Shown: in pieces, positions 43,948-52,364 of the stretch
How positions within the stretch are numbered: the stretch's first letter is position 1
Layout: every line of letters starts with the position of its first letter
Assembly (NCBI RefSeq): GCF_900105245.1
Contig: NZ_FNSZ01000001.1
Coordinates: 4,958,001-5,022,000 of the forward strand
Length of the DNA stretch: 64,000 bases
DNA from: Streptomyces sp. 1222.5
GTDB taxonomy: Bacteria > Actinomycetota > Actinomycetes > Streptomycetales > Streptomycetaceae
Reading direction: 5' to 3'
Translations under genes and position numbers: made by a program
Notes under the pieces: generated by a model
What the model saw: only the letters and a program-made list of their open reading frames with translations
What the model was told of the DNA's origin: nothing
Database searches by the model: none

Positions 43948-43998
43948 GGCTGGAACCATACCGAGAAGGTAGGGAAAGAGGTGTTGCTGAAGTGTTGC
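43948..43998 (-). promoter_or_regulatory. GntR gene promoter with GCAACAC direct repeat
   Basis: TATGGT lies seven bases before the ATG at 43947 (leaderless pattern). Upstream are two copies of GCAACAC (complements of 43981-43987 and 43992-43998), 11 bases apart, about one helical turn. They could be an operator. Confidence 0.4.
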
Positions 43999-44180
43999 GC
44001 CAGGTGAGGGTGTGTGGAAAACGCCGCTGACCTGGGAGTTCACCCGAGCTGGAGGGGAGATCTGCCACCCGGTCGCGACCCGGCGTCGGCTTTCTCTCCC
44101 CCTGAGGCACCGGCTCCCCCCTACGGCGCCGATTCCGACACCGGGCCGGTAGCGACGGCGGTGCCGTCACCACCCGCGGG

Positions 44181-45119
44181 TCACGACAGCGCGGTAAGCC
44201 CCGGCGCGAAGGTGATGAGCAGGGGCAGCAGGGGCACCAGCGCGGCCACGGTCGTCGTCAGGGCCCGGTGCCGGCGCAGCAGCCGCGGCGAGGGCTCCAG
44301 CAGGCGGTCCACGCGCTCGCCGAGGAGGCGGTGGCTGGAGGCGCAGGAAAGGACACCCCGGTGCTGGTTCAGCTCGATCAGGGCGAGGGCCGTGGTGAGG
44401 TGCCCGCAGCGCCGGGACGCCGTGTCGTCCGCGGCCAGCTCGACCAGGCGGTGCGTCTGGTCGCAGAAGTGGGCGAAGAGCGGGACGCGTGGGAAGCCCG
44501 TGGCGAGTGCGGTGGACAGGTGCAGCAGCCAGTCGTGGTGGGCGCGCGCGTGGCCGCGCTCGTGTGTGAGGACGGCGTCCAACTGGTGGTGCGTGAGCCG
44601 GTGCAGGGCCCCCGTGGTGACGACCAGTTGCGGTGGGTGCCCCGGCATCCACCAGGCGTCCGGGTACTCGTCCTCCAGCACCAGCATCGGCCCGCGTGCC
44701 GCCGGCAGTCCGGCCGGCAGGTCGGGGGCGCGTTCGCGCAGGTGCGCCCGGGCCTGACCGCGGCTGCGGCGGGCCTCGACGAGTTCCCGGGCCAGCATCG
44801 CCGTCGTCCAGGCGGCCCCGCACGCCAGCAGCAGCGTGAGTACGGCCGCCCACACCGGGGCGGCGGAGAGGTCGTACGCGGCGGTGACGGCGGGAGGGGC
44901 GGGGGCGAACACGTGGTCGCGCACGGTGTGGAAGACGGCTGCCGCTCCCAGGATCAGGGCCGCCAGGCAGCACAGCAGGACGGTGGCGACGAGACACTGC
45001 CACACCCACAGCGCGACCACGGGATCCCGCTCGGTCCAGGCGGCCCGCGTCAACGCGCGCGGGATGGGCACGGCGGCCGTCAGAGCGACGACGCTCAGCA
45101 GGAGCAGGCAGACGGTCAT
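44181..45119 (-). CDS. M56-family membrane metallopeptidase (BlaR1/HtpX-like)
   Basis: 312 residues. Four membrane helices are predicted (two near the start, one at about 90-110, one at the end). The zinc motif is HERGH in AVLTHERGHARAHHD, followed by FDC-type CDQTHRLVELAADDTASRR with the third ligand Glu in VELAADD. Such proteins usually sit beside a BlaI/MecI repressor and cleave it; no such gene is present in this window. There is no penicillin-sensing domain. Function unknown beyond membrane proteolysis. Confidence 0.87.
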   Translation of the reverse strand: MTVCLLLLSVVALTAAVPIPRALTRAAWTERDPVVALWVWQCLVATVLLCCLAALILGAAAVFHTVRDHVFAPAPPAVTAAYDLSAAPVWAAVLTLLLACGAAWTTAMLARELVEARRSRGQARAHLRERAPDLPAGLPAARGPMLVLEDEYPDAWWMPGHPPQLVVTTGALHRLTHHQLDAVLTHERGHARAHHDWLLHLSTALATGFPRVPLFAHFCDQTHRLVELAADDTASRRCGHLTTALALIELNQHRGVLSCASSHRLLGERVDRLLEPSPRLLRRHRALTTTVAALVPLLPLLITFAPGLTALS

Positions 45120-45278
45120 GCCGGGGCTCCGGTTCCTGGTCGGAGAGGGGTGCGGGTCTCGGTGGTGCCAAGGGAGCGGCGCGCGGCGGCTCGCCGCATG
45201 TGGTGCGTGTCCCCGTCAGTATGACGAAGAAGGGCGGCAGGAGTCAGGCCCTCGGACAGCCTGCCGCACCTCTTCCTC

Positions 45279-45310
45279 CGCAGGCCCGGGCGCCCGCGCC
45301 CGGGCCTGCG
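45279..45310 (-). terminator. Terminator after the fumarylacetoacetase gene
   Basis: A perfect 14-bp stem CGCAGGCCCGGGCG (45279-45292) with CGCCCGGGCCTGCG (45297-45310), loop CCCG. Confidence 0.85.
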
Positions 45311-45356
45311 ACTTCCCGCGTGCTCCGACAGGCCGAGCACGGGTTCAGGCAGTCGC

Positions 45357-46574
45357 TCAGCCCGAGACGACGCGCCCGCTGACCTCGCCCAGTGCGACGC
45401 GCCGACCGTCGGGGCCCGGGGCCCACGCCGACATCGTCACCACGTCGCCGTCCTCCAGGAAGGCTCTCTTGCCGTCCGGGAGCTCCAGCGGGTCTCGGCC
45501 GTTCCAGGTCAGCTCCAGCAGCGAACCCCGCTGGGCCTCCTCGGGTCCGCTGACCGTGCCGGAGCCGTACAGGTCGCCGGTGCGCAGCGAGGCGCCGTTC
45601 ACCGTCATGTGGGCGAGCTGCTGCGCGGCGGTCCAGTACATGGTCGAGAAGGGGGGTTCCGACACCACATGGCCGTTGATGGCGACGGAGATCCGCAGGT
45701 CGTAACCGCCGGGCTCGATCCCCGGGGCCGAGTCGTCCAGGTAGGGCAGCAGCGGGTGCGTGCGCTCCGGGGGCGCCACGCGCGCGTGCTCCAGTGCTTC
45801 CAGCGGCGTGATCCACGCCGACACCGAGGTGGCGAAGGACTTGCCGAGGAACGGGCCGAGGGGGACGTACTCCCAGGCCTGGATGTCGCGCGCGGACCAG
45901 TCGTTCAGCAGGCACAGCCCGAAGACGTGCTCGCGGAAGTCGCCGAGCGCGACCGGCCGGCCCAGTTCGGAGGGCGCGCCCACGACGAAGCCGACCTCCG
46001 CCTCGATGTCCAGCCGGATCGACGGGCCGAAGACGGGAGCGGGGTCACCGGGGCCCTTGCGCTGGCCGGACGGCCGGATGACGTCGGTGCCCGAGACGAC
46101 GACCGTGCCGGAGCGGCCGTGGTAACCGATCGGCAGGTGTTTCCAGTTGGGGGTGAGGGAGTCCTCGGCGTCCGGCCGGAAGATGTGGCCGACGTTCCGG
46201 GCGTGGTTCTCCGAGGCGTAGAAGTCGACGTAGTCGGCCACCTCGAAGGGCAGATGGAGGGTCACCGACGACAGGGGGTGGAACAGCGGTTCGATCGTCG
46301 GCCGATGCGCGGACGACGTCACCCACTCCGTCAGGGCGCGCCGCACGTCGGACCAGGCCGCGCGCCCGGCGGCGAGCAGCGCGTCGAGGGTGGGCTGAGC
46401 CAGCAGCGGGTGGTGCGGCGAGCCGAGCGCGGCGGCCGCGGCGCCCGCGTCGAGCACGTGGTCCCCGAGCCGGACGCCGACCCTGCGTTCCGTGCTGCCG
46501 GAGGGCGAGAACACGCCGTAGGGAAGGTTGTGCGGGCCGAAGGGGTCGCCCTCGGGGACGTCGAAGGGGGGCAT
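45357..46574 (-). CDS. fahA: Fumarylacetoacetase
   Basis: 405 residues, normal length. Metal and catalytic segments are visible: YVDFYASENHARNVGHIFRP, IEAEVGFVVGAPSELGRPVA, LLNDWSARDIQAWEYVPLGP with FLGKSF (Asp and Lys ligands). The enzyme splits fumarylacetoacetate to fumarate and acetoacetate, the final step of tyrosine/homogentisate breakdown. No other tyrosine-catabolic gene is adjacent. A strong terminator follows. Confidence 0.95.
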   Translation of the reverse strand: MPPFDVPEGDPFGPHNLPYGVFSPSGSTERRVGVRLGDHVLDAGAAAAALGSPHHPLLAQPTLDALLAAGRAAWSDVRRALTEWVTSSAHRPTIEPLFHPLSSVTLHLPFEVADYVDFYASENHARNVGHIFRPDAEDSLTPNWKHLPIGYHGRSGTVVVSGTDVIRPSGQRKGPGDPAPVFGPSIRLDIEAEVGFVVGAPSELGRPVALGDFREHVFGLCLLNDWSARDIQAWEYVPLGPFLGKSFATSVSAWITPLEALEHARVAPPERTHPLLPYLDDSAPGIEPGGYDLRISVAINGHVVSEPPFSTMYWTAAQQLAHMTVNGASLRTGDLYGSGTVSGPEEAQRGSLLELTWNGRDPLELPDGKRAFLEDGDVVTMSAWAPGPDGRRVALGEVSGRVVSG

Positions 46575-46659
46575 GGGGGTACTGCCTCACTCTCATCCGA
46601 GCCATGCATGGCGATACGTTCCATGTGGTCGCGCCACACGTTACGGCCGAGATGCGTGT

Positions 46660-46774
46660 CTTGGGCAGTGCCTCTCGCAGCTCTTGGGCTGTGCCACCCG
46701 CAGCTCTTGGGCCGCGCCTCCGGCAACTCCGGCGTTGCAGCTCCCGCAGCCCTCGGGCAGTGCAGCCCGCAGCA
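46660..46774. repeat. 23-bp degenerate tandem repeat, five units
   Basis: Units begin at 46660, 46683, 46706, 46729 and 46752. The first three share CTTGGGC(A/T/C)G.GCC and end in GCAGCT or GCAACT; the last two are more diverged. Because 23 is not a multiple of three, the array cannot encode a peptide repeat. CAGCTCTTGGGCTG inside the array can form a small hairpin. It lies about 86 bases upstream of the fumarylacetoacetase start and just before a pseudogene. Confidence 0.7.
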
Positions 46775-46847
46775 CTGCGGACGGCGCGCGGCGAGTCGGC
46801 GGCACCGACGCCGCTGCTCGGTCGGATCGCCGCTCGCACCATGGGCG

Positions 46848-47320
46848 CTCAGCAACTACCCGCACCCCTACCGCTACCTGCCCGAGCCCGCCCGCCACCA
46901 CCTGGTCCGCCGGGTGCTCGGCCCGCTCGGCGCCTGGTGGCTGCGCGAGCCTTCGACAGCGGGGTGCGGGTCCAGGAGATCGAGCGGCTGGTGGGTGCCG
47001 AGGTCCCGGCGGCAACCCGGTCCTGCCCGTCCGCACCCTCGGCGGTCGGGCAGAGCGGCCCACCGCCGACCGTGTCGTCGCCGCCACCCGCTACCGCGTC
47101 GACATCGCGGCGACGGTCTTCCTCGGCCACGGGCTGCGCACCCGGCTCGCGGTGAGCCGCGGCACGCCCCGGCTCGGCCCCGGCTGTGTCACCGGTGCCC
47201 TGCCTGTACTTCACGGGGCTTCCGGCGGCGTCCTCGTACGGGCCGGTGATGCGCTTCGTGTGCGGTACGGAGTTCGCCTCCCCCCGTCTGGCGAAGCACC
47301 TGGCCGCGCGGCACGGCTGA
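46848..47320 (+). pseudogene. Decayed FAD-dependent monooxygenase, C-terminal part
   Basis: Homology-like peptide runs continue through different frames: SNYPHPYRYLPEPARHHLVR from 46848, FDSGVRVQEIERLVGAEV, then TADRVVAATRYRVDIA with FLGHGLRTRLA, then LYFTGLPAASSYGPVMRFVC and GTEFASPRLAKHLAARHG to TGA 47318-47320. Together they read like the last 160 residues of a flavin-containing monooxygenase/pyridine-nucleotide oxidoreductase, with at least three frame changes. The N-terminal FAD domain is missing. The 23-bp repeats directly precede the break. Confidence 0.75.
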
Positions 47321-47419
47321 GGTGCGGCTGGGCCATCGAGGTTCCGGAGTACGCCACTTGGGGCCGAGCAGCACGTAAGTACGTGGAGAGAGCGGTGAGT
47401 CGGCGGGGCGCGGTGTCCG

Positions 47420-47425
47420 TATTCT
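47420..47425 (+). promoter_or_regulatory. -10 element, probably leaderless HAD-hydrolase transcript
   Basis: TATTCT, six bases, then ATG 47432. No ribosome-binding site. Confidence 0.5.
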
Positions 47426-47431
47426 CTGATC

Positions 47432-48244
47432 ATGGCACCCACCCCGGCATATGCACTGATCGCCACCGACCTGGACGGGACGTTGCTGCGTGGCGACGAC
47501 ACCGTCTCCGACCGGTCGCTCGCCGCGCTCGCGCGGGTGGCGGGGGCGGGCGCCCGGCATCTGGTGGTGACGGGCCGGCCGGCTCCGCGGGTACGGCCGC
47601 TGCTGGCGAACCTCGGCTGCACGGGGCTCGCGGTGTGCGGACAGGGTGCTCAGGTCTACGACGCCGCGGCGGACCGCCTGCTGTGGTCGGTCCGGCTGGA
47701 CCGGGAGCTGGCGGAGACCGCGCTCGGCAAGATCGAGGCGGAGGTGGGCCAGGTGTTCGCGGCCGTAGACCAGGACGGGGTGGACGGGCTCACCCTCATC
47801 GAGCCCGGCTATCTGATGCCGCACCCCACGCTTCCCGCGCTCCGGGTGGGCCGGCGCGACGACCTGTGGTGCGAGCCCATCAGCAAGGTCCTGCTGCGCC
47901 ACGCCACCCTGTGCGACGACGAGTTGGCGGCGGTCGCGCGTGCGGCGGTGGGTTCGCTGGCGACCGTCACCATGTCCGGGCCGGGCACCGTGGAGCTCCA
48001 GCCGCGCGGGGTGACCAAGGCGACCGGGCTCGCGCTGGCCGCCGAGCGGCTCGGAGTGGGCCCGGAACGCGCGCTGGCCTTCGGGGACATGCCCAATGAC
48101 ATCCCGATGTTCGACTGGGCCGCGCGGGGCGTGGCCATGGCCAACGCGCACCCCGAACTCAAGGCGGTGGCCGACGAGGTCACCGAGTCGAACGAGGACG
48201 ACGGCGTGGCCGTCGTCCTCGAAGGACTCTTCCCGGCCGGGTGA
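47432..48244 (+). CDS. HAD-superfamily phosphatase, Cof type
   Basis: 270 residues. Motif I is LIATDLDGTLLRGDD (nucleophile Asp), motif II HLVVTGRP, motif III lysine in VTKATGLALAAE, motif IV AFGDMPNDIPMF. A large C2B cap lies between motifs II and III. Cof-like HADs dephosphorylate sugar phosphates, FMN or similar; the exact substrate is unknown. The ATG has no ribosome-binding site but a -10-like TATTCT six bases upstream. Confidence 0.92.
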   Translation: MAPTPAYALIATDLDGTLLRGDDTVSDRSLAALARVAGAGARHLVVTGRPAPRVRPLLANLGCTGLAVCGQGAQVYDAAADRLLWSVRLDRELAETALGKIEAEVGQVFAAVDQDGVDGLTLIEPGYLMPHPTLPALRVGRRDDLWCEPISKVLLRHATLCDDELAAVARAAVGSLATVTMSGPGTVELQPRGVTKATGLALAAERLGVGPERALAFGDMPNDIPMFDWAARGVAMANAHPELKAVADEVTESNEDDGVAVVLEGLFPAG

Positions 48245-48433
48245 CCGGCTCTTCGGCACTGCTCCGTTCGTCCGGAGGCCGGTGCGCGCCGGTCCGTCAG
48301 GTGCCGGTGCGCTCCGGTCCGCCGGGCGTCGGGTGCGGGATGCCGGGCGGGTTCCGGTCCGCCGCCGGTGCGCGCCGGGCACGTCCGCCGGAACGTGCTC
48401 GGTGCGTCCGCCGGTACGGGCCGGACCCGTCCG

Positions 48434-48922
48434 TCAGTACGCGCCGAAGACGTTGTCGATCGAGCCGTACCGCGCGGCCGCGTAGTTGCAGGCGGCGGTG
48501 ATGTTCGCGACCGGGTCGTAGGGGTCGAAGGAGGTGCCGACCACGTGGTAGGCGGCGAAGGTCGGGTCGATGACCTGGAGCAGACCCTTGGACGGGGTGC
48601 CCTTGACGGCGTTCGAGTCCCAGAGGTTGATGGCGTTGGGGTTGCCGGAGGACTCCCGCATGATGTTGCGGTAGATGCCGTGGTACGTGCCCGGGATCTT
48701 CTTCTCGGCCATGATCGCGAGGGATTCGCGGATCCAGCCGTCGAGGTTGTTCGGGTACCCGGCGGGGGTGGTGGAGGCCGTCGGGGCGGTGGTGGGGGCC
48801 GCGGAGGCGCTCGCGGCGCCGACGAGCGGCAGGGCGAGGACAGCGGCGCCGGTGCCGAGGGCGGCGATGGTGCGGACGAGGCGGTTGTTCCGGGTGCGGC
48901 GGGGCTGAGCGGCAGCAGGCAT
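48434..48922 (-). CDS. Secreted lytic transglycosylase-like (SLT) protein
   Basis: 162 residues. A basic start (RRTRNNRLVR), a hydrophobic core and ASASAAP form a signal peptide of about 42 residues. The SLT domain follows: catalytic Glu in YRNIMRESSGNPNAINLWD, then SKGLLQVIDPTFAAYH and ITAACNYAAARYG. It would cleave peptidoglycan glycan strands or act like resuscitation/Slt wall enzymes. A ydaO-type riboswitch precedes it, which is known for Streptomyces wall-lytic genes. Confidence 0.9.
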   Translation of the reverse strand: MPAAAQPRRTRNNRLVRTIAALGTGAAVLALPLVGAASASAAPTTAPTASTTPAGYPNNLDGWIRESLAIMAEKKIPGTYHGIYRNIMRESSGNPNAINLWDSNAVKGTPSKGLLQVIDPTFAAYHVVGTSFDPYDPVANITAACNYAAARYGSIDNVFGAY

Positions 48923-48937
48923 GGGGAAGTTCCTCTC

Positions 48938-49130
48938 CGTCGCCTGCGAGGTGAGCTGTCGGGTTCGGGCGGGGAGGTGCCCGGCCGTGCCCTGGGGAGG
49001 CGCGGCTTCACCCCTAGCCGTTCCGGTGCGACGTGTGCCGACCGGTACGGCGATGGCTTACCTGGGTCCCCCGCTCCTGCCGTACGAAATGAGTTCGTCG
49101 ATGGGTTACGCGGGCGGCGGCAGGATTAGG
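48938..49130 (-). ncRNA. ydaO/yuaA-type riboswitch (c-di-AMP sensor)
   Basis: Read on the minus strand, the leader holds conserved blocks of this class in order: CCTAATCCTGCCG, CGGCAGGAGCGGGGGACCCA, AGGGGTGAAGCCG, CGGGCACCTCCC, CCCGAACCCGACAGCTCACC and TCGCAGGCGACGGAGAGGA. CCTGCCG (49118-49124) pairs with CGGCAGG (49076-49082). The 3' end runs into the ribosome-binding region of the transglycosylase gene. In Actinobacteria this class represses wall hydrolases when c-di-AMP is high. Confidence 0.88.
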
Positions 49131-49149
49131 CGTCCGCCCGACGGCCCGG

Positions 49150-49179
49150 AACGTATGCGAGAGCACATGTCGGGAACAA
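49150..49179 (-). promoter_or_regulatory. Candidate promoter of the riboswitch-transglycosylase unit
   Basis: Minus strand TTGTTC (complement of 49174-49179), 18 bases, TACGTT (complement of 49150-49155). It lies about 20 bases before the first conserved riboswitch block. Confidence 0.4.
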
Positions 49180-49839
49180 GTACTGGATTCACACAACACC
49201 CTATTTGACCTTGGTCTGTGGCTTTTGAGGCGCTTGATCCTTTGCGGTTGCCAACTCTCAACTCGCCAGTAGGGCAAGGGGAGAAGGGGATGCCGGTGAG
49301 TGGGGGTGGTTCTCCCGCCCGAGTGAGCCAACTCACGAAATAGCAAAATAATGCAAATCAGACATGAGGGATTCAGGTGATTTGCGGCCGAGGTGGCATT
49401 GCGGCGGAACCCGCGACGAGGCGCCGGTCGTTGTGGTGGTGGCCGCGGCGCGCGAAGAGGTGAAGTGCGGCGACGAGGGAAGGGGGTGTCCGGGTGGGTG
49501 TCGGGTGCTGTTGCGCGCCCGATGTGCCCGTTGTATCCGTTGTGCCCGAGTGGGTCGCCGCTCCCGGCGTGCTCCCGAGGTGTCCACCGGGTGGCGTCGG
49601 CATTACTCCGCTCACGCCGCGTTTCGCGACAAAGTGTGCGGATTCCTGTTAAGTCGATAAATGTCCATTCTTACCAACCGATCAAACCCATACCGGTCAT
49701 GATCCGATACCGCCCAGGCTGGACCGGTGGGCGCTATCGGTGATCGAAAGAGGACCGGATACGCTGACTTGAGTGATGGCAGCGACCTATCGACAAACCG
49801 TGTAAGCGCCAGCAGACACCAGCAGACAGGAGACCCCTC
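49180..49839. other. Gene-free region upstream of the polyprenyl synthase
   Basis: A 660-base stretch with no credible gene; the 84-residue minus ORF at 49333-49587 lacks family features. It has an inverted repeat GTGAG/CTCAC (49323-49336), AT-rich sequence near 49336-49360, and a 12-bp hairpin at 49704-49740. TACGCT near 49760 could be the -10 of the polyprenyl synthase. Confidence 0.5.
49704..49740. promoter_or_regulatory. Inverted repeat upstream of the polyprenyl synthase
   Basis: CCGATACCGCCC (49704-49715) and GGGCGCTATCGG (49729-49740) pair with a single mismatch around 13 bases. It ends 100 bases before the GTG start; it may be an operator. Confidence 0.4.
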
Positions 49840-50850
49840 GTGACCGTCGTCGGGCCGTTCGGGCTGAGCGTGCGGGACCAGGCTCTGGAAGCCGATGTCC
49901 AGGCCGGATTGACGGCTGTCGAGGAAGGCTTGCTCGAGGCCACCAAGAGCGAGGTCCCGTTCATCACGGAGGCCGCGCAGCACCTCGTACGGGCCGGTGG
50001 GAAGCGGTTCCGTCCGCTGCTCGTGATGCTCGCGTCCCAGTTCGGCGACCCCTACGCGCCGGGCATCGTGCCCTCGGCAGTGGTCGTGGAGCTGACCCAC
50101 CTCGCCACGCTGTACCACGACGACGTGATGGACGAGGCGGCCGTGCGCCGCGGTGTGGACAGCGCCAACACCCGCTGGGGCAACTCCGTCGCGGTCCTGA
50201 CCGGCGACTTCCTGTTCGCCCGGGCCTCCCAGATCCTCGCCGACCTCGGTCCCGAGGCGGTCCGGGTGCAGGCCCTCGCGTTCGAGCGGCTGGTCACGGG
50301 CCAGATCCTGGAGACCGCCGGTCCCACGGACGGCCGCGACCCGGTCGATCACTACCTGGACGTACTCGGCGGCAAGACGGGCTCGCTGGTCGCGGTCTCC
50401 TGCCGGTTCGGCGCGATGATGTCCGGCGCCGACGAGACGGTCGTCGACGTGCTCACCCAGTACGGCGAGCGGCTCGGGGTCGCCTTCCAGCTCGCGGACG
50501 ACGTCCTGGACATCGCCTCCGACTCCCACGAGTCCGGCAAGACCCCGGGCACCGACCTGCGCGAGGGCATCGCCACGCTGCCCGTGCTCCGGCTGCGCGA
50601 GCGGGCCGCCCGGCTCGGGCTGGCCGAGGACATCGCGCTGTGCGAGCTGCTGGACTCCGATCTCAGCGACGACGCCCGGCACGCCGAGGCGCTGGCGGCG
50701 CTGCGCGCCCACCCCGCGCTGGAGCAGGCCCGCCAGGACACGATCCGCTACGCGAAGGAGGCCCGGGCCGCGCTGGCGCCGCTGCGGGAGTGCGACGCCA
50801 AGGCGGCGCTGATCGAGCTGTGCGATGCGGTGGTGCACCGCGCCGGCTAG
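49840..50850 (+). CDS. Polyprenyl diphosphate synthase
   Basis: 336 residues. The first Asp-rich motif is LYHDDVMDEA (DDxxD) and the second FQLADDVLDIA; GGKRFRPLLVML is the substrate-binding basic region. Long-chain trans-prenyl synthases of this type (GrcC/HepT-like) make the side chain of menaquinone. Its presence in the same window as mqnA, mqnC, menG and nuo supports that role; chain length is not readable. GTG 49840 has AGGAGAC eight bases upstream. Confidence 0.92.
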   Translation: MTVVGPFGLSVRDQALEADVQAGLTAVEEGLLEATKSEVPFITEAAQHLVRAGGKRFRPLLVMLASQFGDPYAPGIVPSAVVVELTHLATLYHDDVMDEAAVRRGVDSANTRWGNSVAVLTGDFLFARASQILADLGPEAVRVQALAFERLVTGQILETAGPTDGRDPVDHYLDVLGGKTGSLVAVSCRFGAMMSGADETVVDVLTQYGERLGVAFQLADDVLDIASDSHESGKTPGTDLREGIATLPVLRLRERAARLGLAEDIALCELLDSDLSDDARHAEALAALRAHPALEQARQDTIRYAKEARAALAPLRECDAKAALIELCDAVVHRAG

Positions 50851-50898
50851 TCCGGCCGGCCACAGAACGGCGCCCGCGGAACGGCGCCCCCGCACGGT

Positions 50899-50914
50899 CT
50901 CTCCCCTGGGAGAG
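50899..50914 (+). terminator. Small hairpin after the polyprenyl synthase
   Basis: CTCTCCC and GGGAGAG face each other closely, about 50 bases beyond the stop. The loop is tight, so this is a weak candidate. Confidence 0.3.
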
Positions 50915-51129
50915 CGGTGCCGACCCCTACGGGGAGGGGGAGACGCCGCCCCCGCGTGTCATACCGCAGGCGTACACCGAGTTGCTGCCGCGGTCTGACG
51001 CTTCCTCACGGCCGATTTGGTCAGATGGACACCACGGAAATCACCACTCCTCACCGATTCGGGTGAGAATGGCGGCTCAGGTGGACCAGCGTGAGGACAG
51101 CCGCCGCCGACGACGGAGGTAACGCACAC

Positions 51130-52329
51130 ATGGCACCGTACGAATCCGACGACGCAGCGGACGCGGCGCGGGACGAGGACGCGCGTTCCGGCCGCCGCAA
51201 GGCCGCCCGGTACGCCGTACCGGTCGCGGTGGTGGGGGTGGCGGCGGCCACGATCGGGCTGGTCCCGGCGCTCGCCGACTCCGGTGACCCCGACCTGCCC
51301 AGGATCAGCGCACAGCAGCTCATCGAGAAGATCGCCAAGTCGGACACGCAGCAGCTGTCCGGCACAGTGAAGATCAACACCGATCTGGGCCTGCCGGACC
51401 TCGGCGGCCTGGAGAACAGCCTCGCCTCGGGGGCGGCCCCGGGCTCCGGCGACGGCTCCTCCGCCGACCCGCAGTCCAAGCTCACCGAGCTGGTCAGCGG
51501 CAGCCACACCCTGCGCGTGGCGGCCGACGGCCCGGACCGGCAGAAGCTCTCCCTGCTGGAGCGGGGCGCCGAGTACAGCCTCATCCACGACGGCAAGGAC
51601 GTCTGGGGCTACGACAGCAAGAGCAACGAGGTCTACCACTCCACCGCGGCCGACTCCGGCGAGGACCACCGGGCGAAGCCGCCCGCCACGCCCGAGGACT
51701 TCGCCGGCGAGGCGCTGAAGTCGGTGGACGACACCACGTCCGTCACCGTCGACGGCACCATGCGGGTCGCCGGCCGCGACGCCTACAAGCTGCTGATCAA
51801 GCCCAAGCAGTCCGGCAGCACGGTCGGCGCCATCAGCATCGCGGTGGACGCGAAGACGGGTACGCCGCTGAAGTTCACGCTGACGCCGAGGAGCGGCGGG
51901 GCCGCCGTTCTCGACACGGGCTTCACCCAGGTCTCCTTCGCCGAGCCGGCGGCCTCGACCTTCGACTTCACCCCGCCCAAGGGTGCGAAGGTCACCGAGG
52001 ACGAGGACGGCCCCAAGGGGCGGGAGCACGCCCACAAGGGCGGCGACGACTTCGGCAAGGGCCTGGACGGAGCCACCGTCATCGGCAAGGGCTGGACGTC
52101 CGTCGCCACCTTCGACACCGGCGCCGGCGGCGGCCAGCCCACCGGCTCCCAGGGCGGTGACCTGGGCGGCTTCCTGGGCTCGCTCGGCGAGCAGGTCTCC
52201 GGCAAGTTCGGCAAGGGCACGGTGTTCTCCACCCGCCTGGTCAACGCCCTGATCACCGACGACGGCAAGGTCTACGCCGGCGCCGTGACCAAGGAGGCCC
52301 TGGTGAAGGCGGCGGACACGGGGAAGTAA
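51130..52329 (+). CDS. LolA-like membrane-anchored protein
   Basis: 399 residues from ATG 51130 (GGAGGT upstream). A charged start is followed by one membrane helix (about 24-45, YAVPVAVVGVAAATIGLVPAL) with no lipobox. The rest has the LolA/LppX-like beta pattern: AQQLIEKIAKSDTQQLSGTV, KLSLLERGAEYSLIHDGKDV, GRDAYKLLIKPKQSGSTVG. The C-terminal third is Gly/Lys-rich. The fold carries lipids or lipoproteins elsewhere. It stands directly before an ABC exporter, suggesting a joint envelope role. Confidence 0.8.
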   Translation: MAPYESDDAADAARDEDARSGRRKAARYAVPVAVVGVAAATIGLVPALADSGDPDLPRISAQQLIEKIAKSDTQQLSGTVKINTDLGLPDLGGLENSLASGAAPGSGDGSSADPQSKLTELVSGSHTLRVAADGPDRQKLSLLERGAEYSLIHDGKDVWGYDSKSNEVYHSTAADSGEDHRAKPPATPEDFAGEALKSVDDTTSVTVDGTMRVAGRDAYKLLIKPKQSGSTVGAISIAVDAKTGTPLKFTLTPRSGGAAVLDTGFTQVSFAEPAASTFDFTPPKGAKVTEDEDGPKGREHAHKGGDDFGKGLDGATVIGKGWTSVATFDTGAGGGQPTGSQGGDLGGFLGSLGEQVSGKFGKGTVFSTRLVNALITDDGKVYAGAVTKEALVKAADTGK

Positions 52330-52364
52330 TCCTTCCCGGGCACGAGGATTCGAGGGGGGAGCCG

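Noticed and set aside
46331..47087. Several overlapping ORFs across the 23-bp repeat
   Set aside because: They arise from the repeat and from frame shadows of the pseudogene; none has a start signal or domain.
49333..49587. 84-residue minus ORF upstream of the polyprenyl synthase
   Set aside because: Arg/Thr/Pro-rich, no start signal, no family features; treated as intergenic.
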